From Cytophagales bacterium (GTDB taxonomy: Bacteria > Bacteroidota > Bacteroidia > Cytophagales > Thermoflexibacteraceae), in the NCBI GenBank assembly GCA_004294445.1, contig REAZ01000017.1, positions 124,001-188,000 of the forward strand: DNA of 64,000 nucleotides. Reading direction: 5' to 3'. Shown here piece after piece: positions 9,962-18,352 of this stretch (its first letter is position 1; each line of letters starts with the position of its first letter). The position numbers and the translations under genes are program-made. The notes beneath the pieces were generated by a model that was not told the origin of the DNA, did no database searches, and saw only the letters and a list, made by a program, of their open reading frames with translations.

Positions 9962-11053
9962 ATGAAAACTTCCGTAAAAAAGGAATCTAAATCTACTAAA
10001 GTACAATCTTCAAAAGTGATAGGGAAAGTACACGGCGAATTGGTCTATGTAGGTAGAAGAGAATACCAACCAGCTGTTTTTCAACTAATTACGTATAATG
10101 AAGAAAGCAGTGAATCATTTAAAACAGGCAATATTCAGGAACTAAGTGAGCATATAGCAGAAGATAAAATTAACTGGATAGACATGGACGGGTTAAGCGA
10201 TTTGGTAAGTATAGAAAAACTTGCCAAGCAATTCAATTTCCATACGATGATAGCGGAGAATATCATAAATACGGAGCATTTGCCCAAAGTGGAAGATTTT
10301 GGGAAGTATTTGTTTTTTACACTTAAAATGCTGAAAGTCAATTCTAAAACACAACAAATAGAGCAAGAACATCTGAGTTTTGTATTAGGTAATAACCTAC
10401 TTTTTACCTTCCAAGAGGGCATGGAGGGTGATGTTTTTGGAAGTATTAGAGAGCGTATTTTTGCCAATAAAGGGCGCGTGCGCAAGCTACGTGCCGACTA
10501 TCTGTTTTACCTACTTTTAGATGCGGTAATTGATAATTATTACTTAGTGCTGGAAAGCATTAGGGAAAAAGTAGAACTTATCGAAGATGATATTATCGCC
10601 AATCCTTCCAAAAACATGATGAATAGCATATTGGCATTAAAAAAGCAGTTGGCACTCATTCGCAAGCTCGTATTCCCACTTAACGAAGAATTGGACAAAC
10701 TCATTAAAGAGCATACAGAGTATATTCACACTTCTAATCTCGCCTATATCCATGATGCACACGACCATGTAAAAAATCTTACAAGTACATTTGAGGCATT
10801 CCGCGAGATGCTTGGTGGCTTAATGGACTTGTATATGTCGAACCTAAGCCATACTATGAACGGTGTAATGAAAACATTAACAGTTCTTTCTGCTGTTTTT
10901 ATCCCACTTACTTTCGTGGCAGGTATCTACGGAATGAACTTTGAAAATATGCCCGAACTCAAATGGCAGTGGGGCTATTTTGGACTGTGGGCAATTATGA
11001 TTGCTATTACGATTACAATGATTGCCTTTTTTAGAGTAAAAAAATGGTTTTAA
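9962..11053 (+). CDS. corA: CorA-family magnesium/cobalt transporter
   Basis: 363 residues. Soluble alpha/beta N-terminal funnel domain, then a long helix (about 190-300) and two C-terminal membrane segments (about 300-322 and 335-357). The signature GMN filter motif is seen in AGIYGMNFENMPE, with the acidic MPE loop. It forms a pentameric divalent-cation channel of the inner membrane. The downstream nuclease gene starts 1 base after the stop, so the two are likely co-transcribed. Confidence 0.95.
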   Translation: MKTSVKKESKSTKVQSSKVIGKVHGELVYVGRREYQPAVFQLITYNEESSESFKTGNIQELSEHIAEDKINWIDMDGLSDLVSIEKLAKQFNFHTMIAENIINTEHLPKVEDFGKYLFFTLKMLKVNSKTQQIEQEHLSFVLGNNLLFTFQEGMEGDVFGSIRERIFANKGRVRKLRADYLFYLLLDAVIDNYYLVLESIREKVELIEDDIIANPSKNMMNSILALKKQLALIRKLVFPLNEELDKLIKEHTEYIHTSNLAYIHDAHDHVKNLTSTFEAFREMLGGLMDLYMSNLSHTMNGVMKTLTVLSAVFIPLTFVAGIYGMNFENMPELKWQWGYFGLWAIMIAITITMIAFFRVKKWF

Positions 11054-11054
11054 T

Positions 11055-12755
11055 ATGCCAACTGAAAAGCAAATTACAAAACCCGATACCATCATATTGC
11101 CACCCAAATATTATTTGGCAAATTTTCGCTATATGCTTGATTTTGTGCAAGAAAAGTCGGTTCATTTGCTCCAAGCACGAGAATATAAATTCATCACTCT
11201 TTTCAACTGTCTTTCCGAAGATGCACAATGTCTGTTTGTCAGGTTCGTAAACCGTAGAAAGGCTTTTTTCAAAACAAGTCAATTAGCTTACCCCGAAATA
11301 GCTCAAATGCCAGAAGTTTTGAAAGAACTTACTGAAAAACAATTTATTACGCCACTTGCTTCGCAACATCACGAGCGAGTGCTGTACTTATTAGAAATTT
11401 TTACAAAAAACGAACTTGTAGAAATTATTAGACAGACAGGTACAAAGCCCGACAAGCAAGGGAAAAAATCTACGCTCACCCTTTGGATTCTCGAACATAT
11501 TCCTTTTGATGTTTTAGTAGAAATTATTTCCACTAAAAGTCTGATTATCAAGCAAGAATTTGAAGAAGAAGTAGAGTTTCTGATGTTTCTATTTTTTGGA
11601 AATTTAGGCATGGATATGACTCGCTTTGTCATCAGAGATTTAGGGCATGTGCAGTATGAGGAATTTGACGAAAAAAAGCTAACTGCCTACTTCAAAACAC
11701 GCAAAGAAGCAGAGGACAAACTAAAAATGGAAAAAGCCCGCTTGCATTTTGGCTTTTTATCTGTGCTTTATTCAGGCATTGAACTTTACGATTGGTTTAT
11801 CTCCCAACTCCCTGATTGGCAGCACCTAAGCGAGGCAGCACAGCGAATTTTTGATAGACTTTGCCTCGAATTAGGTAAGATATTAGAAAAAAATAAAGCA
11901 GAGCAGGAAGCACTAAAAATCTATCAATACACAGCCAAATCGCCTTCGATAGAGCGACAAATACGGCTTTTGCACAAATTGGGCTATGTGCAGGAGGCTT
12001 TGATACTTTGCAAAAAGTTAGAAATGAATCCATTAAACCCCGAAGAAAAACTTTTTGCGATTGATTTTAGAAAAAAATTGGAGAGGTTAAGTTCTGAAAA
12101 AGCAACGCCAAAAACTACTACCCGATGGCTAAACGAAGCGGAAAGTATCGACATAGACGCTTCATTCCTGCACAATGTAGAGATTGGCACATTAGAATAC
12201 TTTAAAAAGCAAGAATTTGACGGCATTTTTACAGAAAATTATTTGTGGAATGCCCTATTTGGCGTAATTTTTTGGGATATTATTTTTGATGAAAATCAAG
12301 ATGCTATCCATCACCCTTTTCAGCTTGCCCCTTCAGACTTGCGGAGGGACAATTTTTGGGAAAAACGCCAACACCAACTTTTGGAAAGAACAAGTATCTT
12401 GGACGATAAAGAACGTTTTTATGCCCACCTTCAGCATATTATTTCTACCAAAAAAGGCAAGGCAAATCCCTTTGTTTTTTGGCATGAAGACCTGCTTTTT
12501 CATCTGAGCAAATGCTACGAACTCCTTGATTCCGACCAGCTCGGCATCGTGATGCTCGAAATGGCGAAAAATATCAAAGAATATTCTAAAGGCTTTCCAG
12601 ATTTGCTAGTTTGGAAAGAAGAAACCTACTGCTTCATAGAGGTAAAATCACCTAACGACCACCTCTCCGCCCACCAAGTTTTTTGGCTTTCGTTTTTCAA
12701 AAACGTGGGCATTCAGGCAAAAGTAGTACGGGTAAATTTTAAAGTAAAAGATTAG
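11055..12755 (+). CDS. VRR-NUC domain nuclease, FAN1-like
   Basis: 566 residues. The C-terminus carries the VRR-NUC form of the PD-(D/E)XK fold: GFPDLLVW near 511-518, then FIEVKSP near 525-531, followed by H and Q on the next helix. The N-terminal part (YMLDFVQEKSVHLL and a helix-turn-helix-like stretch) resembles the FAN1 SAP/HTH region, and a helical TPR-like middle follows. FAN1 proteins are structure-specific 5' flap nucleases in interstrand-crosslink repair; bacterial homologues are known. The gene starts 1 base after corA, an odd but probably chance operon partner. Confidence 0.85.
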   Translation: MPTEKQITKPDTIILPPKYYLANFRYMLDFVQEKSVHLLQAREYKFITLFNCLSEDAQCLFVRFVNRRKAFFKTSQLAYPEIAQMPEVLKELTEKQFITPLASQHHERVLYLLEIFTKNELVEIIRQTGTKPDKQGKKSTLTLWILEHIPFDVLVEIISTKSLIIKQEFEEEVEFLMFLFFGNLGMDMTRFVIRDLGHVQYEEFDEKKLTAYFKTRKEAEDKLKMEKARLHFGFLSVLYSGIELYDWFISQLPDWQHLSEAAQRIFDRLCLELGKILEKNKAEQEALKIYQYTAKSPSIERQIRLLHKLGYVQEALILCKKLEMNPLNPEEKLFAIDFRKKLERLSSEKATPKTTTRWLNEAESIDIDASFLHNVEIGTLEYFKKQEFDGIFTENYLWNALFGVIFWDIIFDENQDAIHHPFQLAPSDLRRDNFWEKRQHQLLERTSILDDKERFYAHLQHIISTKKGKANPFVFWHEDLLFHLSKCYELLDSDQLGIVMLEMAKNIKEYSKGFPDLLVWKEETYCFIEVKSPNDHLSAHQVFWLSFFKNVGIQAKVVRVNFKVKD

Positions 12756-12789
12756 TTCATTTTTATACTCACCATTACATTCCTAACTT

Positions 12790-13026
12790 ATGCTTACAAT
12801 TTTATTAGATATGTTTTTTAACGAAGGATTAGCCGTCCTTTTTTGGTTTCTCTTTCTTGCCATTGCTATCTCATTATTGGTTACGCTGCTATTTTTTATA
12901 TTGGCAAAGCTATTCAGAAAGAAAGAATTAGCACGAAAAATATTTACCGTTCTGTGGAAGATTGGGGGTGTGATTAGCCTTATTATTTTACTTACTTCTG
13001 CTTTTAGTTGGTTGTACTTTTTGTAA
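12790..13026 (+). CDS. Small membrane protein of unknown function
   Basis: 78 residues, dominated by two or three hydrophobic segments (about 8-24, 26-42 and 56-77) separated by a basic stretch RKKELARK. I do not recognise a family. It lies 34 bases after the FAN1-like gene in the same direction. Composition and the clean start suggest a real gene. Confidence 0.55.
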   Translation: MLTILLDMFFNEGLAVLFWFLFLAIAISLLVTLLFFILAKLFRKKELARKIFTVLWKIGGVISLIILLTSAFSWLYFL

Positions 13027-13123
13027 AATCATTTGGCAAACATAAATTCAGAGAAATTAGAATGATTCTAAACAATTTATACCTTTTATAGTTACATTAT
13101 TGGGTTTCAATAAATATTCGTTC

Positions 13124-13173
13124 CTGCACCGTCTGACCGAAGGTCTGTACGGTGCAGACCTTCGGTCAGACCG
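13124..13173. repeat. Intergenic palindromic repeat
   Basis: GTCTGACCGAAGGTCTG (13131-13147) is the exact reverse complement of 13155-13171, a 17-bp stem around a 7-base loop. An alternative hairpin pairs CTGCACCGT (13124-13132) with ACGGTGCAG (13149-13157), so two structures exclude each other. It is clearly GC-richer than its surroundings. Similar words (GGTCTG, ACGGT, CAGACCGTA) recur inside the macroglobulin gene at 51670-51726. It looks like a REP/MITE-like dispersed element and has no T-run. Confidence 0.7.
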
Positions 13174-13235
13174 TATGTTTTTCAAATAACGGTTTATTCT
13201 TGAATGTCAATAATATTAACTAACCAACAAAACGC

Positions 13236-15434
13236 ATGACTTCGACTTGTTTTAGATTAATAGCAAAACGTTTAGCTGAATTAAGCAATCACGCACATCT
13301 GAACTTTGGCTTTGGTTTAGAATTTCAGAATATAATTGATTTTAAGGAAGATACAGAAGATTTTAGCAATGCTCTGACAGAAATTTGTCAGCGTATTGAC
13401 CTTGCTATGCTCCGAAATGAAATTCCTGATAATAAGCTATTTAAGCTATTAGAAGCGAGCGGAGTCCCCGTTTTTACTTTTGTACAAGAAGGAAATGTAG
13501 TTTTGCCTACTATTTTTTACCAAACGGAAAGCGGCGAATGGTTTGGCTATCTTTACCGAGATAGTAAGGAGGAGAAGATTATCGACATAATGCCCTACCT
13601 CCAAAAGTTGTATGTAAAAGATAAGAAAAAAAATGACATTGTTTATTTTACTCCCTTCCCACTTACGCCTTTAGTTTCCGAAAAAGAACCCGATAAAATA
13701 GGCAATACTCCCTCACCCGTAGAGCGGCTTTTCCGATTGCTTGCTTTAGAGAAAAGGGATATTATGTACGTTTATTTCTACGCATTTATTATTGCACTTA
13801 TCAGTCTGACACTACCTTTGGGTATTCAGACTATGATGGAATTAGTAGCAGGAGGCGTAATTTTTAACTCTATCGTGCTACTTATTGCCTTTATTATCAT
13901 AGGTATTCTGGCGGCAGGAGCCTTACAAATATTACAATATACCTTAGTGGAGGTGATAGAAAGGCGTATCTTTGTGAAAGCAGCCATGGAATTTGGCTAC
14001 CGTATTCCAAGGGTACGTACGGAAGCCCTCTCAAACTACTACGCACCAGAGCTGATGAATCGTTTTTTTGATGTACTTACTTTGCAAAAGGGCTTGCCTA
14101 AGTTCTTAATAGACCTTGCTGGTTCGGTACTACAAATTCTTTTTGGTTTAGTTTTACTTTCTTTTTACCACCCTTTTTTCGTATTTTTTGGCTTATCAGT
14201 CATTATTGCCTTAGTGATGATTGTCTATTTTACAGGTCCGAGCGGGCTTAGGGCGAGCATCATCGAGTCTAAATATAAATACAAAGTAGCTCATTGGTTA
14301 GAAGAATTAGCACGCACCTTAGAGGCTTTCAAAATGGCGGGACACACTTCACTTCCTCTGTCAAAAATGGAGTATTTGGTGAATAATTACCTGTACTATA
14401 GGAAGAAGCATTTTAAAGTATTGATGATTCAGTTCAGCAACATTATTGGCTTTAAAACTGTGGTAACAGGCGGCTTGCTTATCATCGGCAGTTTGTTAGT
14501 CATAGATAGGCAAATTACATTAGGACAATTTGTGGCTTCCGAAATCATCATTATCTTGATACTGAATGCTATAGAAAAACTCATTTCGAGCCTTAGTACC
14601 ATTTTTGATATGCTCACCGCCGTAGATAAAATAGGCTATGTAACTGATTTCCCCTTAGAGCGAAAAAGCGGTATTTTTTTCCCAAAAGAAATGCAAGGGG
14701 GCATAAGCCTAAAAATAAGGAATCTGAAATATAAGCACACTAACTCATCGGAATACACCCTCAAAGGCATAGACTTAGACATTCAGGCAGGTGAACATAT
14801 ATGTATTGCAGGTTTTAATCAGGCGGGCAAGAACACTTTTGCCAATGTAATTGGGGGCTTATTAGAATCTTATGAAGGCTCTATAGCAATAAACAACATA
14901 TCGATGCGAGAGATTAGCTTGTCGAGCCTTCGAGACGTGGTTGCCTATAATTTTTCTACAAATGACATTTTTGAAGGCTCCGTACTTGACAATATTCAGA
15001 TGGGAAGAAGTAATATTTCCTATCAAGATGTGGTTTGGGCAGTAGATAACATGGGCTTGGCAGACATTGTCCATGCGCTCCCTGACGGACTACAAACCGA
15101 ACTTATTGCGGGGGCGAAGAACTTCTCCAGCAGTGTCCTTACCAAACTCACTATTGCAAGATGTATTGCCGAAAGACCTAAATTATTGATTTTAAATGAT
15201 TTCTTACACTTTTTAGAGAAAGAGGAGCGTTTGCGTGTGCTACATTTCTTAATGGACAAGAAAAATCCTTGGACGCTTTTGTGCGTATCAAACGACCCTA
15301 CATTACTTACTACTTGCGATAAAATAGTGATGATGAAAGATGGATTAGTCATAGGAAATGGTACTTATGAAGAATTACTACCTAATCCAGATTTCCAAAA
15401 AATTCTAATTAACCCAAAAGATTTAAAAAATTAA
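13236..15434 (+). CDS. ABC exporter-like protein with degenerate ATPase motifs
   Basis: 732 residues: a soluble N-terminal domain (1-170) in the place of a C39-like domain but without a clear Cys/His pair, an exporter-type membrane domain (about 175-450) and a nucleotide-binding-like domain (about 485-732). The NBD motifs are all altered: Walker A reads GFNQAGKNT (residues 526-534; Asn after Lys), the LSGGQ signature is replaced by NFSSSVL, Walker B ends ILND instead of ILDE, and the switch His is missing (VSNDP). It may be a pseudo-ATPase that pairs with an active partner, or have another role. No HlyD or TolC partner gene is adjacent. Confidence 0.8.
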   Translation: MTSTCFRLIAKRLAELSNHAHLNFGFGLEFQNIIDFKEDTEDFSNALTEICQRIDLAMLRNEIPDNKLFKLLEASGVPVFTFVQEGNVVLPTIFYQTESGEWFGYLYRDSKEEKIIDIMPYLQKLYVKDKKKNDIVYFTPFPLTPLVSEKEPDKIGNTPSPVERLFRLLALEKRDIMYVYFYAFIIALISLTLPLGIQTMMELVAGGVIFNSIVLLIAFIIIGILAAGALQILQYTLVEVIERRIFVKAAMEFGYRIPRVRTEALSNYYAPELMNRFFDVLTLQKGLPKFLIDLAGSVLQILFGLVLLSFYHPFFVFFGLSVIIALVMIVYFTGPSGLRASIIESKYKYKVAHWLEELARTLEAFKMAGHTSLPLSKMEYLVNNYLYYRKKHFKVLMIQFSNIIGFKTVVTGGLLIIGSLLVIDRQITLGQFVASEIIIILILNAIEKLISSLSTIFDMLTAVDKIGYVTDFPLERKSGIFFPKEMQGGISLKIRNLKYKHTNSSEYTLKGIDLDIQAGEHICIAGFNQAGKNTFANVIGGLLESYEGSIAINNISMREISLSSLRDVVAYNFSTNDIFEGSVLDNIQMGRSNISYQDVVWAVDNMGLADIVHALPDGLQTELIAGAKNFSSSVLTKLTIARCIAERPKLLILNDFLHFLEKEERLRVLHFLMDKKNPWTLLCVSNDPTLLTTCDKIVMMKDGLVIGNGTYEELLPNPDFQKILINPKDLKN

Positions 15435-15443
15435 GGTGTTTTT

Positions 15444-15875
15444 TTATTCTTTGCTAAAATCTATTTCGTCTATCAGGTAGCTACCATCATACTGTTTTAG
15501 CTTCATAAATACGCGAAAAGTACCAGCAGCTTTGCCCGCATTGTCTTTGTATGTGTATTTTCCTATGGCGTATTTAAGCCCTTCTTTTGATGTTCCTTGG
15601 TGAACATAGATGAAATCTTGTGGAGGATTATCTTTGAAAAAACCTTTAAGTACATACTCGGCTTGAGTCTTACTGTAGTTATTATTCGCACCGTCAGCTT
15701 CATCATCAGTAATTTTCAGCTCCACCATATTGTGAAAAAACTTACTCAAATCTTTTGAGCTACCTAATTTTAGGGCAACTTTTGCACTACCAATAACCTC
15801 CTCTTGGGCATGAGCAATTTCAGTAATAATTGCTAAAAATAGAAATAAAGACGTAATTTTCAAGTAATATTTCAT
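15444..15875 (-). CDS. DUF4783-like secreted protein
   Basis: 143 residues with a signal peptide (hydrophobic 6-20, cleavage near AHAQ-E). The body is an NTF2-like alpha/beta domain with FLKxF(F)xxNPPxDFxxxHQGxSxxGxxYxIG, matching the Bacteroidota family DUF4783, whose function is unknown. It converges on the ABC gene with a 9-base gap, and precedes no obvious partner; purN lies upstream on the same strand, 85 bases away. Confidence 0.8.
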   Translation of the reverse strand: MKYYLKITSLFLFLAIITEIAHAQEEVIGSAKVALKLGSSKDLSKFFHNMVELKITDDEADGANNNYSKTQAEYVLKGFFKDNPPQDFIYVHQGTSKEGLKYAIGKYTYKDNAGKAAGTFRVFMKLKQYDGSYLIDEIDFSKE

Positions 15876-15960
15876 AATTCAAAGGGTAATTTGATAAAGT
15901 GTATATTGCTAAAATAATGCCAAGTGTTAAAATATGATTTTTCAAATTTAAAATTAACTT

Positions 15961-16524
15961 TTACCAATTTTTTACTAACTTTTCTACGATTTCAGGCAGA
16001 TATAAATGCTCTAATTGGTGAATTTTTTGGGCTAAACTTTCAGGTGTATCTTCTTGGGTAACCTTACATTTTGCTTGGAAAATGACCTGCCCATCATCAT
16101 ATTTTTCGTTTACGTAGTGTATCGTAATGCCGCTTTCTTGTTCTTTCGCCTCAATAACCGCCTCATGCACCCTGCTTCCAAACATTCCTTTGCCCCCATA
16201 CTTGGGCAACAAGGCAGGATGCAGGTTAATAATTTTATTTGGATATAGCTTAATTAGATTTTCGGGAATGAGCCACAAAAAACCTGCAAGCACCACAAAA
16301 TCAGTCTTTTGCTCTTTTAAAAAATCCAATACATTCTCCGTTTCGTAAAAATCTTTTCTGCCAAAAGTATAGGTTTCTATTTTCAATTTCTGTGCCTTTT
16401 CCAACACAGGTACATCTTTTTTATTGGAAAGCACCACAAATTGGTATTGAGATTTATCTTTGAAATGTTCTATAATTTTAACGGCATTGCTTCCATTTCC
16501 AGATGCAAAAATTGCAATTTTCAT
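15961..16524 (-). CDS. purN: Phosphoribosylglycinamide formyltransferase
   Basis: 187 residues, usual length for the GAR transformylase. Visible: N-terminal FASGNGSN nucleotide loop (residues 6-13), the catalytic N100 and H102 in IINLHPALLP, and D144 in KYDDGQ. It moves a formyl group from 10-formyl-tetrahydrofolate to GAR in purine synthesis. It starts 6 bases after the polX-like stop, so the two probably share a transcript. Confidence 0.97.
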   Translation of the reverse strand: MKIAIFASGNGSNAVKIIEHFKDKSQYQFVVLSNKKDVPVLEKAQKLKIETYTFGRKDFYETENVLDFLKEQKTDFVVLAGFLWLIPENLIKLYPNKIINLHPALLPKYGGKGMFGSRVHEAVIEAKEQESGITIHYVNEKYDDGQVIFQAKCKVTQEDTPESLAQKIHQLEHLYLPEIVEKLVKNW

Positions 16525-16530
16525 AGCTTA

Positions 16531-18219
16531 TCAGATTTTATTAAAAAAAACTTCTATTTCTTGTAAACTCATGGTATTGAGAATATTGGCTTTTGTAGCA
16601 CCACCTTTTCGAGCCATAAGCACGCCATAGTACATCTCTTGGATGCCTGCTATTTCGTGGGCATCAGGATTGATACTGAGCATCGCTCCCTTCTCGATAG
16701 CATAGTGAATCCAACGCCAATCCAAGTCAAGCCGCCAAGGATTTGCATTAATTTCAATCACAACATTATTAGCTACACAAGCATCTATAATTTTCGGAAA
16801 ATCAAGTGGATAGCCCTCACGCCTAAGTAATAAACGCCCTGTCGGATGTCCTAAAATAGTAGTATAGGGATTTTCTATGGCTTTGAGTAGGCGAACGGTT
16901 GCCTTTTCTGAGTCCATTCTTAGATTAGAATGAACGGAAGCAACCACAAAATCAAAGGTTTTCAATATTTCGTCAGGGTAATCGAGCCTGCCATCATTCA
17001 AAATGTCTGATTCTATCCCTTTTAGTATCTTAAACGGGGCTAACTGCTTGTTCAGCTTGTCTATTTCGGTATGCTGTTGCAAAACTCTTTCCTCTGTAAG
17101 TCCGTTGGCATAGAAGGCTGTTTGGGAATGGTCGCATATTCCAAAATATTCCAATTTCATCTCTATACAAGTGTTTGCCATTTGCAACAGTGTATTTTTG
17201 CCATCACTGTAAGTAGAATGATTGTGAAGGCAGCCACGCAAGTCATTCATTTCTATTAGTTTAGGCTCTTCGGTAAAATCAAACTCAAATGAGCCTTCTC
17301 TAATTTCTGGCACCAAATAAGGCAGATTTGCTGCTTGATAGATTTCTCTTTCCGACTGAAACTTTTGAGTTTTGAGAAGCTGTAGTAAGTTTTTTTCTGA
17401 ATAGTTTTTTGTGAGGTGGTTTTTTGCAGATGAGTTTACAAACACTTGATTTACAAAGTTTTGCTTTTCAGTAAGTTTTATTTCTACTCTCAAAGAGGGC
17501 ATATTGTCTTCATTTTTCCAAAAGCCACGCCAAGCAAAAGGGCTACTCATTTTGGGATTGGGAATGAGCTTTTGATACCCATTCAAAAATTGGAAAACGG
17601 AATCAAAATTTTTAGCAGCTACTACCAACTGTAATTCGTCTATCACCTCCATGCGCCTACGAAACTGCCCTGTCAGGCTGACATTTTCGATGGTATCTAT
17701 TTGCTTTAATTCATTCTCTAAAACAAGCGCAATAGCTTCTGTATCAGCATAGTGCATTTTATCAGCATTGGCAGTACGAAAAGAAATTTCCTTGATGATT
17801 GCCTCTTGAGTTTTTTCGCCAAAGCCTTTAATTTGAGCTACTTTCCCCGCATTGCAAGCCTCTAATAGCTCGTGTATGCTTTCTATTTTGAGTTCGTCCC
17901 AAAGTGTCTTTACCTTTTTGCCTCCCAAGCCCTTTACAGACAACATCTCCAGCACACCTTTTGGAGTCTTATCCAATAATTGTTGTAAATCTGCAAAAGT
18001 TCCTTGCTGGACAATTTCGATAATTTTGCTCGCCATTCCATCAGAAATCCCTAAGCTAATGAGTTCATTTTTAGACTTTTCTGCTAAGTTTACTTCAGAT
18101 TTATCTATCTGATAAACCGCACTGCTATAAGATTTTGCCTTGAATGGATTTTCGCCATGCAAATCCATGAGAGAGGCAGTAAGTTTGAAAATATCGGAAA
18201 TATTATCGTTTGTAAGCAT
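16531..18219 (-). CDS. PolX-like protein: pseudo-polymerase plus PHP phosphoesterase
   Basis: 562 residues. N-terminal helix-hairpin-helix repeats (about 50-145; KGLGGKKV and KGFGEKTQ), a family X polymerase-like palm (about 150-300), and a C-terminal PHP domain with LHNHSTYSDG (about 331-340) and later His/Asp metal ligands (CDHSQ, SVHSNLR, GHPTGR, NPDAHE). In active PolX the palm has a GDxD pair after RR; here the equivalent stretch is RRRMEVIDELQLVV (residues 187-200), so one Asp is Glu and the other Gln. The PHP nuclease site looks intact. Likely a base-excision-repair exonuclease/phosphoesterase without polymerase activity. Confidence 0.85.
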   Translation of the reverse strand: MLTNDNISDIFKLTASLMDLHGENPFKAKSYSSAVYQIDKSEVNLAEKSKNELISLGISDGMASKIIEIVQQGTFADLQQLLDKTPKGVLEMLSVKGLGGKKVKTLWDELKIESIHELLEACNAGKVAQIKGFGEKTQEAIIKEISFRTANADKMHYADTEAIALVLENELKQIDTIENVSLTGQFRRRMEVIDELQLVVAAKNFDSVFQFLNGYQKLIPNPKMSSPFAWRGFWKNEDNMPSLRVEIKLTEKQNFVNQVFVNSSAKNHLTKNYSEKNLLQLLKTQKFQSEREIYQAANLPYLVPEIREGSFEFDFTEEPKLIEMNDLRGCLHNHSTYSDGKNTLLQMANTCIEMKLEYFGICDHSQTAFYANGLTEERVLQQHTEIDKLNKQLAPFKILKGIESDILNDGRLDYPDEILKTFDFVVASVHSNLRMDSEKATVRLLKAIENPYTTILGHPTGRLLLRREGYPLDFPKIIDACVANNVVIEINANPWRLDLDWRWIHYAIEKGAMLSINPDAHEIAGIQEMYYGVLMARKGGATKANILNTMSLQEIEVFFNKI

Positions 18220-18229
18220 TTACTACATT

Positions 18230-18259
18230 GTTGATGTAAGTTTTATCATTTTATTTTTG
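18230..18259 (+). promoter_or_regulatory. Promoter of the PP2C phosphatase gene
   Basis: TTG at 18231-18233, 18 bases, then a perfect -7 box TATTTTTG at 18252-18259. The coding start chosen is at 18353. Confidence 0.55.
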
Positions 18260-18352
18260 TAAATATATAGGAATTTTAAATATAATCATATAAGTTTGTG
18301 TAGTTCAGTACACTACTTCCTGCATTTTTCTCATTCTATTAATTTGCGGTAT

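Noticed and set aside
9685-9990. 101-codon open frame ahead of corA
   Set aside because: It overlaps the corA start, carries a corA promoter candidate inside it, and its protein is low-complexity Lys/Phe/Ser sequence without family likeness.
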